From positions 80,780 to 144,779 of the forward strand of contig CAZVZK010000003.1 of assembly GCA_964630925.1 (NCBI GenBank): a stretch of DNA of 64,000 nt, given 5' to 3'. Origin of the DNA: RGDT01 sp964630925. GTDB taxonomy: Bacteria > Planctomycetota > Planctomycetia > Gemmatales > Gemmataceae. Made by a program: the position numbers and the translations under genes. Under the pieces are notes generated by a model. That model searched no databases. It saw only the letters and a program-made list of their open reading frames with translations, and had not been told where the DNA came from. How positions within the stretch are numbered: position 1 is the first letter of the stretch; the number at the start of each line of letters is the position of its first letter. Positions 59,089 through 64,000 of the stretch are shown in pieces.

Positions 59089-59949
59089 CTACTTCGCCGC
59101 CCACGCCTTCCACCCCGACTCCACCTTGGACGCCGAGATGCCCGCCGCCTCCATCGCCTGGGCCGCCGTCGGGGTCGGGCTCTTCTCCTCCGGCTTGAAC
59201 CCCTCGACGAACTTCGGGAACCGCGCCGCCCCGCCGACGTACGCCAGGTACTCGACCACGCTGGCCGCCAGCAGCGGCGTGTCCTCGGCGTCCGCCGAGC
59301 CGTCCCAGGCCGCCTTCGCGCCCACCTTCTTCGCCAGAGCCCGCACCTTCTTCTTGTCGGCCAGCACCGTCTTGTCTTTCGGCGAGACGCGGTAAGTGGT
59401 CGCCCGCGCGAAGCCCTCCGTGAGCCAGCCCGGCATCGGGATCCTCGCCCCGACCTTGCGTGCCATCAGCAGCGCCGCCACCATCTCCCCCACGCGCATG
59501 TCCGCCGAGACGCCCGCCCTGGTCGGCCCCGCGGCGACGTGCAGCTTGTCGTCGGCGGCCATGTAACTGCCCGTCTCCCCGGTGTCGGGCCGACGCTTCT
59601 CGACACGCCGCGCGAACGACGGCAGCGACGTGACCTCCGGCAGCAGGTAGACCGTGATCTTGCCGGGGTAGGCCATCTTGAGGTCGAGCGCCAGCGCCTT
59701 GGCGGCCGCCGCGTGATACCTGGCCAGCGTCTCGGCGATGGCCTTCAGCTTGCCGGCCATCGCCTTGGGGGCGGCGATGAGGAACAGGTCAGTCTCCAGG
59801 GTGGCCGGCTCGTCCAGCTCGAGGAGCTTCCAGTTGGCGTCGCGGGCGGCCTTCTGCTCGGCGAGCTTCTTGGCCTTCTCGTCGTCGTCGGCCCGGACGG
59901 GGGACGCCAGCGCCAGGCCGGCGAGCAGCAGGAGGGAGGCGGTTCTCAT
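59089..59949 (-). CDS. secreted peptidase-MA-like protein lacking HExxH
   Basis: ATG 59949 starts a signal peptide (MRTASLLLLAGLALASPVRA) and a 286-residue protein. The order of motifs follows secreted gluzincin peptidases of the MA type found in planctomycetes: a beta strand pair with ETDLFLIAAPKAMAGKLKAI and YPGKITVYLLPEVTSLPSFA, then MRVGEMVAALLMARKVGARI where HExxH is expected, and the downstream PGWLTEGFARATTYRV. The zinc-binding His residues are absent (here VGEMVA), so peptidase activity is unlikely, though the PxWLxEG element remains. It faces the DsbD-alpha-like genes across a compact divergent promoter region. Confidence 0.7.
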   Translation of the reverse strand: MRTASLLLLAGLALASPVRADDDEKAKKLAEQKAARDANWKLLELDEPATLETDLFLIAAPKAMAGKLKAIAETLARYHAAAAKALALDLKMAYPGKITVYLLPEVTSLPSFARRVEKRRPDTGETGSYMAADDKLHVAAGPTRAGVSADMRVGEMVAALLMARKVGARIPMPGWLTEGFARATTYRVSPKDKTVLADKKKVRALAKKVGAKAAWDGSADAEDTPLLAASVVEYLAYVGGAARFPKFVEGFKPEEKSPTPTAAQAMEAAGISASKVESGWKAWAAK

Positions 59950-59971
59950 GGTGGGGGCTTTCCGGGGGGTG

Positions 59972-59993
59972 TACAATGCACCCTGCCATTGTA
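59972..59993. promoter_or_regulatory. face-to-face -10 elements forming a 7-bp inverted repeat
   Basis: TACAATG (59972-59978) and CATTGTA (59987-59993) form an exact inverted repeat with an 8-base spacer. Each half is a good -10 (TACAAT) for one of the divergent genes, with expected leaders of about 32-34 bases. The transcripts would overlap at their 5' ends. The same repeat could bind a dimeric regulator. Confidence 0.45.
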
Positions 59994-60017
59994 TGAGCCC
60001 GCACACGGAGGCCCCCC

Positions 60018-60473
60018 ATGAACGCTCCCCGCATCCTCGCGTCCGCACTGATGTTGGCCCTCTTCCTGGCCGCCGGCCCCGCCCACGGGCAGGGCAAGGG
60101 CTCCGAGACCAAGGTGAAGGCGTCCGCCAAGGCCACCAAGTCCGGCCTCAAAACCACGGTGACGGTCACGCTGGACGTGGACCCGACGTGGTACATCTAC
60201 GCCAACCCCGTCGGCAACGACGACCTCGCCGCCAACCAGACCGTGGTGACGTTCACCGCCGGCGGCAAGAAGGTGGACGCCGAGGTCAAGTACCCGGCCG
60301 GCGAGGTGAAGAAGGACGCGACGGTCGGCGACTACAGGATCTACAAGGGCAAGGTGACGATCACCGCGACGGTGGACGCCGGCGCGGCGCTGGAGGCGCA
60401 GATCAAGGTCAGCTCGTGCAACGAGAAGGGCCTGTGCCTGCTGCCGGGGACGGTCAAGCTGAAGGTCGAGTGA
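60018..60473 (+). CDS. DsbD N-terminal (alpha) domain-like secreted protein, copy 1
   Basis: The 151-residue protein has a signal peptide (ILASALMLALFLAAGPAHGQ) and one immunoglobulin-like domain matching the N-terminal domain of DsbD: LDVDPTWYIYANPVGNDDL, FTAGGKKVDAEVKYPAG, YRIYKGKVTITATVDAG and SSCNEKGLCLLPGTVKLKV. The CNEKGLC pair equals the redox-active cysteines of DsbD-alpha. The membrane and C-terminal thioredoxin parts of DsbD are missing, so this is a stand-alone domain, either passing electrons in the periplasm or a binder of thiol proteins. GGAGG lies before the ATG. A paralogue follows 15 bases later. Confidence 0.8.
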   Translation: MNAPRILASALMLALFLAAGPAHGQGKGSETKVKASAKATKSGLKTTVTVTLDVDPTWYIYANPVGNDDLAANQTVVTFTAGGKKVDAEVKYPAGEVKKDATVGDYRIYKGKVTITATVDAGAALEAQIKVSSCNEKGLCLLPGTVKLKVE

Positions 60474-60488
60474 CCCAAGGAGGCACCC

Positions 60489-60941
60489 ATGAACGCAGGA
60501 CGCATCCTGGCTCTCGCCGTAGCCCTGCTCGTGGCCGCCGGGCCGGTGTCCGCGCAGCCCATCAGGTCCGACGCGAAGGTGAAGGTGGCTGCCAAGGGCG
60601 TGAAGGCCGACGGCCGGACGACGGTGACGATCACGCTCGATGTCGAGAAGGGCTGGTACGTCCTCGCCAACCAGATCGGCAACGAGGATCTCGCCTCGGA
60701 CAAGACCGAAGTGTCGCTCTCCGCCGGCGATAAGAAGGTGTCAGCGAAGGTCAAGTATCCAACCGGCGAGACGAAGACGGACAAGTTGATTGGTGACTAC
60801 GCTATCTACACGGGGCGTGTGACGATCACCGCCGTCGTTGACACGCTGGGGCCGGTGGAGGTGAAGGTACGCATCCGTGCGTTCCGGTTGCGGGGTGACC
60901 CCTGCCTGCCGCCGGCCGTCATCAAGCTGAAGGTCGAGTGA
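60489..60941 (+). CDS. DsbD-alpha-like secreted protein, copy 2 with one cysteine
   Basis: The 150-residue paralogue of the preceding gene has signal MNAGRILALAVALLVAAGPV and the domain pattern LDVEKGWYVLANQIGNEDL, LSAGDKKVSAKVKYPTG and YAIYTGRVTITAVVDT. The redox segment is altered to RLRGDPCLPPAVIKLKV: only one cysteine remains of the pair, so disulfide exchange of the usual kind is lost. Divergence after tandem duplication is the simplest view. AAGGAGG lies just before the ATG. A 145-base palindromic element follows its stop by seven bases. Confidence 0.78.
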   Translation: MNAGRILALAVALLVAAGPVSAQPIRSDAKVKVAAKGVKADGRTTVTITLDVEKGWYVLANQIGNEDLASDKTEVSLSAGDKKVSAKVKYPTGETKTDKLIGDYAIYTGRVTITAVVDTLGPVEVKVRIRAFRLRGDPCLPPAVIKLKVE

Positions 60942-60948
60942 CGGGCCA

Positions 60949-61093
60949 GGAGGCGAGCGGCACGGCGTGAGCGTGCCGTGTGATGCTTCTCTTCGTGGTG
61001 ACAAGTTTCCAACTTGTCGATTGCTACCTCGACAAGTTAACAACTTGTCGCCACAAGAAGACACGGCACGCTCACGCCGTGCCGCTCGCCTCC
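60949..61093. repeat. 33-bp perfect inverted repeat with inner palindromes
   Basis: Outer arms 60949-60981 and 61061-61093 are exact reverse complements over 33 bases. Inside are several ACAAGTT/AACTTGT palindromes and the imperfect pair CTTCGTGGTGACAAGTTT and its partner near 61041-61060, so the whole 145 bases can fold as one long cruciform. It fills the gap between two genes. No transposase is near; the architecture is like the 39033 element, the sequence is not. Confidence 0.85.
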
Positions 61094-61110
61094 CACCGGA
61101 GACCCACCCC

Positions 61111-63006
61111 ATGCGCCGGCCCCTGCTTGTCGCCGTTGCCGTGTGCCTGCTGGCCGCCGCCCCGCCGCCGAAGGTGCCGCGCAAGCCCAACGCCCTGGCC
61201 CGAGAGAGCAGCCCCTACCTGCTCCAGCACGCCCACAACCCCGTCGATTGGCTCCCCTGGGGCCCCGCCGCCTTCGCCAAGGCCAAGAAGGAAGGCAAAC
61301 TCGTCTTCATCTCCATCGGCTACAGCTCGTGCCACTGGTGCCACGTCATGGAGAAGGAGTCCTTCTCCGACCCCGAGGTGGCCAAATTGATGAACACCCT
61401 CTTCGTGTGCATCAAGATCGACCGCGAGGAGCGCCCGGACATCGATCAGATCTACATGACCGCCCTCAACGTCATGAGCAACCGCGGCGGCTGGCCCCTC
61501 TCCATGTTCCTCGACGCCGAGGGCCGCCCCATCATCGGCGGCACCTACTGGCCCAAGGACGACAAGGAGATCGACGGCGAGACGCAGCGCGGCTTCAAGA
61601 GCATCCTCAAGGGCATCGCCAGGCTGTGGAAGGACGAGCCCGACGAGATCAAGAAGCAGGCCGAAAAGCTGTCCAGGGCCACCGCCTCCGCCCTCCTGGG
61701 CGTGACGCGCGGCCTGGCCCTGGTCGACCTCGACCGCAAGCTCGTCGAGGGCGTCACCGAGTCGCTGCGCGAGGAGTTCGACACGACGCACGGCGGCTTC
61801 GGCAACGCGGCCCGCAAGTGGGCCGGCCCCAAGTTCCCCATGACCTCCACGCTCCTCTTCCTCCTCGGCGAGGCCAAACGCGGCGACAAGGACGCCCGCA
61901 AGATGGCCCTCCACACGCTCGACCGCATGGCCCGCGGCGGCATCTACGACCACCTCGGCGGCGGCTTCCACCGCTACACCGTCGAGCGAACCTGGACGGT
62001 GCCGCACTTCGAGAAGATGCTGTACGACAACGGCCAACTGATGGAGGCGTTCGCCCTCGCCTACGCCCTGACGAAGGACGCGGCCCACGCCAAGGTGATC
62101 CGCGAGACGGCCGGCTGGCTGGCCCGCGAGATGACCTCCCCCGAGGGCGCGTTCTACTCGGCCCTCGACGCCGACAGCGAGGACGAGGAGGGCCGCTTCT
62201 ACGTCTGGACGGCGCGCGAGCTGATCCGCGCCATGCCGGGCAAGGCCGAGCGCGACCTGTTCGCGAAGGCCTACGGCACCGACGCCGGCGTCAACTTCGA
62301 GGGCAAGTACCACATCCTCAAACTGCCCGAGCCGCTCGACGCAGACACCGAGGCCAAGGTGGCACCCCTGCGCAAACGCCTCTTCGACATCCGCGCCAAA
62401 CGGGAGCGTCCGTTCCTCGACACCAAGGTCCTGACGGCGTGGAACGGCCAGATGATCGCCGGCCTCGCGCGGGCGGGCACGGCGCTGGGCGACAAGGTGC
62501 TGATCGCCAGCGCCGAGAAGGCCGCCACGTTCCTCCTCGGCACGATGCGGACGAAGGAAGGCCGCCTCCTCCGCAGTTACGCCGCCGTCCCCGGCGAGAA
62601 GCCGTCGGCGCGGCTGAACGCCTACCTCGACGATTACGCCTACCTGACGCACGGCCTGCTGGTGCTGCACGAGGCCACGGGCACGAAGCGCTGGCTGGAC
62701 GAGGCCAAGGCGCTGACGGAGACGATGATCAAGTTCCACGCCGACGAGGGCGGCGGGTTCTTCTACACGTCGAGCGACCACGAGAAGCTGTTCGCGCGGG
62801 GCAAGGACCAGTACGACGGCGCCCAGCCGGCGGGCAACAGCGTGGCGGCGGGGAACCTCGTGCGCCTGTGGATCGCCACGGGCGATGCGAAGTACGAGAA
62901 GCTGGCGGTGCGGACGCTGCGCTCGCTGGCCGGGACGCTGAAGAATTCGCCGTCGTCGCTGTGCTGGGCCGCCGACGCCCTGGCGGTGAAGCTCGACAAG
63001 AAATGA
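61111..63006 (+). CDS. DUF255 thioredoxin-fold protein (YyaL/SPATA20 type), exported
   Basis: ATG 61111 starts a signal-like MRRPLLVAVAVCLLAAAPPP; the longer frame from 60967 runs through the palindromic element and is not used. The 631-residue protein has the DUF255 thioredoxin domain (about 30-190: NALARESSPYLLQHAHNPVD, SIGYSSCHWCHVMEKESF with CHWC, RGGWPLSMFLDAEGRPIIGG) and a C-terminal alpha/alpha-barrel of six-hairpin type (FHRYTVERTWTVPHFEKMLY, WNGQMIAGLARAG, AQPAGNSVAAGNLVRLW). Such proteins may act on oligosaccharides or cellobiose-like groups, but no activity is proven. Most homologues are cytoplasmic, so the signal peptide is of note. It follows DsbD-like genes; a shared thiol task is possible. 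Confidence 0.88.
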   Translation: MRRPLLVAVAVCLLAAAPPPKVPRKPNALARESSPYLLQHAHNPVDWLPWGPAAFAKAKKEGKLVFISIGYSSCHWCHVMEKESFSDPEVAKLMNTLFVCIKIDREERPDIDQIYMTALNVMSNRGGWPLSMFLDAEGRPIIGGTYWPKDDKEIDGETQRGFKSILKGIARLWKDEPDEIKKQAEKLSRATASALLGVTRGLALVDLDRKLVEGVTESLREEFDTTHGGFGNAARKWAGPKFPMTSTLLFLLGEAKRGDKDARKMALHTLDRMARGGIYDHLGGGFHRYTVERTWTVPHFEKMLYDNGQLMEAFALAYALTKDAAHAKVIRETAGWLAREMTSPEGAFYSALDADSEDEEGRFYVWTARELIRAMPGKAERDLFAKAYGTDAGVNFEGKYHILKLPEPLDADTEAKVAPLRKRLFDIRAKRERPFLDTKVLTAWNGQMIAGLARAGTALGDKVLIASAEKAATFLLGTMRTKEGRLLRSYAAVPGEKPSARLNAYLDDYAYLTHGLLVLHEATGTKRWLDEAKALTETMIKFHADEGGGFFYTSSDHEKLFARGKDQYDGAQPAGNSVAAGNLVRLWIATGDAKYEKLAVRTLRSLAGTLKNSPSSLCWAADALAVKLDKK

Positions 63007-63138
63007 GCTGATCTGAGTACCTGACGCCACACCGTCCGGCGGCCAAGGCGATACGCGAGTAAGGGCAGGATGGGGATCTACGGCTCGTCCCTGGGACATC
63101 ATCTACCCGTAGGCCGCCGGGGCCATCGGTCCCTACCC

Positions 63139-63151
63139 TGTGGTCACCACA
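63139..63151. promoter_or_regulatory. 13-base palindrome upstream of carB
   Basis: TGTGGTCACCACA is a perfect palindrome about a central C, 95 bases before the carB ATG, in a gap (63007-63245) that otherwise shows nothing clear. It could be an operator. There is no further support. Confidence 0.25.
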
Positions 63152-63245
63152 TCGATACCATGACCCTATCACGGCGCGGGGCGCGAGGCATCGCCCTCCG
63201 CGCCGCCGCCGCGCCTGCTCCCGCTCACCGAGGGCCCCGCCGGAC

Positions 63246-64000
63246 ATGCCGCGACGCACCGACCTCAAGAAGATCCTGCTCATCGGCTCCGGCCCGATCG
63301 TCATCGGTCAGGCGTGCGAGTTCGACTACTCCGGCACCCAGGCCTGCAAGGCCCTCCGCGAGTGCGGCTACAAGGTCGTCCTCGTCAACTCCAACCCCGC
63401 CACCATCATGACCGATCCCGACATGGCGGATCGGACCTACATCGAGCCCATCACCTGGGAGATGGTCGAACGCATCATCGAACGCGAACGCCCCGACGCC
63501 CTCCTCCCCACCCTCGGGGGACAGACCGCCCTCAACACCGCCATGAAACTCCACGAGCACGGGGTCCTCAAGAAGTACAACGTCGAGATGATCGGCGCCA
63601 CCCCAGACGCCATCGACAAGGCCGAGAACCGCCAACGCTTCAAGGAGGCCATGGTCAAGATCGGCGTCCCCGTCCCAAAGAGCGGCGTGGCCCACACCCT
63701 CGGCGAGGCCCAGGCCGTCCGCGAACAGATCGGCCTCCCCTGCGTCCTCCGCCCCAGCTTCACCATGGGCGGCTCCGGCGGCGGCATCGCCTACAACATG
63801 GAAGAGTTCAACGTCCTCGTCCAGCGCGGCCTCGACCTCTCCCCCGTCTCCGAGGTCCTCATCGAGCAGTCGGTCATCGGCTGGAAGGAGTACGAGCTGG
63901 AGGTGATGCGCGACAACGCCGACAACGTCGTCATCATCTGCTCCATCGAGAACTTCGACCCGATGGGCGTCCACACCGGCGACAGCATCACCGTCGCCCC
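63246..64000 (+). CDS. carB: carbamoyl-phosphate synthase large subunit, N-terminal part
   Basis: From ATG 63246 the frame runs open to the window edge (251 residues of about 1080). It begins MPRRTDLKKILLIGSGPIVI and has the CarB hallmarks GQACEFDYSGTQACKALRE, VVLVNSNPATIMTDP, LPTLGGQTALNTAM, IGATPDAIDKAENR and the ATP-grasp segment CVLRPSFTMGGSGGGIAYN. It makes carbamoyl phosphate from bicarbonate, ammonia (from the CarA subunit) and two ATP, for arginine and pyrimidine synthesis. No carA is next to it upstream. The ATG lies inside CGGACATGCC, with no strong ribosome site. Confidence 0.95.
   Translation, partial: MPRRTDLKKILLIGSGPIVIGQACEFDYSGTQACKALRECGYKVVLVNSNPATIMTDPDMADRTYIEPITWEMVERIIERERPDALLPTLGGQTALNTAMKLHEHGVLKKYNVEMIGATPDAIDKAENRQRFKEAMVKIGVPVPKSGVAHTLGEAQAVREQIGLPCVLRPSFTMGGSGGGIAYNMEEFNVLVQRGLDLSPVSEVLIEQSVIGWKEYELEVMRDNADNVVIICSIENFDPMGVHTGDSITVA

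Noticed and set aside
61072..63102. 676-codon minus-strand open frame opposite the DUF255 gene
   Set aside because: Antisense shadow with no recognisable domain, while the plus-strand gene has clear motifs and start.
63007..63245. Pyrimidine-type riboswitch or attenuator before carB
   Set aside because: No PyrR-type anti-terminator pair or T-run terminator can be drawn; only a 13-base palindrome is seen.

Overview
The window is GC-rich, tightly packed chromosomal DNA from a planctomycete, most likely of the Gemmata lineage (Gemmataceae). This is judged from content, not from a search. It has a DUF1559 prepilin-like protein, a TIGR03067 protein, serine/threonine kinases fused to WD40 repeats and paired with ECF sigma factors, small planctomycete-type domain proteins, a squalene-hopene-cyclase-type gene and large TPR-CHAT proteins. 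I see no phage genes, transposases, CRISPR array or rRNA. The only RNA gene found is one tRNA-Glu. GTG starts and 4-base stop/start overlaps are common.

Layout. 1-17 kb: the 3' part of a redoxin gene, an orphan NtrC-type regulator and a family of TPR-CHAT genes: two full-length copies, one N-terminal stub and one C-terminal scrap. Among them lie a DUF1559 gene, a small lipoprotein, and an ECF sigma factor joined to a kinase-WD40 protein. 17-24 kb: a two-gene osmoprotectant-type ABC importer with a fused binding protein/permease, an RRM RNA-binding protein with a structured leader, a GntR regulator coupled to a DUF427 gene, a DUF4058 protein, and a PfkB-type kinase coupled to a YbdK-type carboxylate-amine ligase.

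24-39 kb: a long single-strand run. In transcription order it holds a YncE-propeller/phosphoesterase, seven tandem WD-propeller paralogues of 285-291 residues, a 209-residue orphan protein, a PqqE-like radical SAM/SPASM enzyme, a formylglycine-generating-enzyme-like protein, a kinase with an N-terminal zinc-finger-like motif, and an ECF sigma factor. The seven-copy array next to maturase-like genes is the least conventional part of the window.

39-52 kb: an apparent operon with a ferredoxin-like protein, small repeat-domain proteins and the class II terpene cyclase, then two envelope proteins, dacB, a TIGR03067 protein, tRNA-Glu, larB and a TrmB-like methyltransferase. 52-64 kb: an ABC-2 exporter pair, a degenerate pseudokinase, a PDZ protein with a CxxCH motif whose 5' end is scrambled by a recent 505-bp duplication, an ECF/anti-sigma-like pair, a degenerate peptidase-MA-like protein divergent from two DsbD-alpha-like proteins, a DUF255 thioredoxin-fold protein and the start of carB.

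Three long intergenic inverted repeats (39.0, 47.0 and 61.0 kb) and many GC-rich hairpins at gene ends punctuate the map. Product names come from reading translated motifs and lengths, and no database search was possible.
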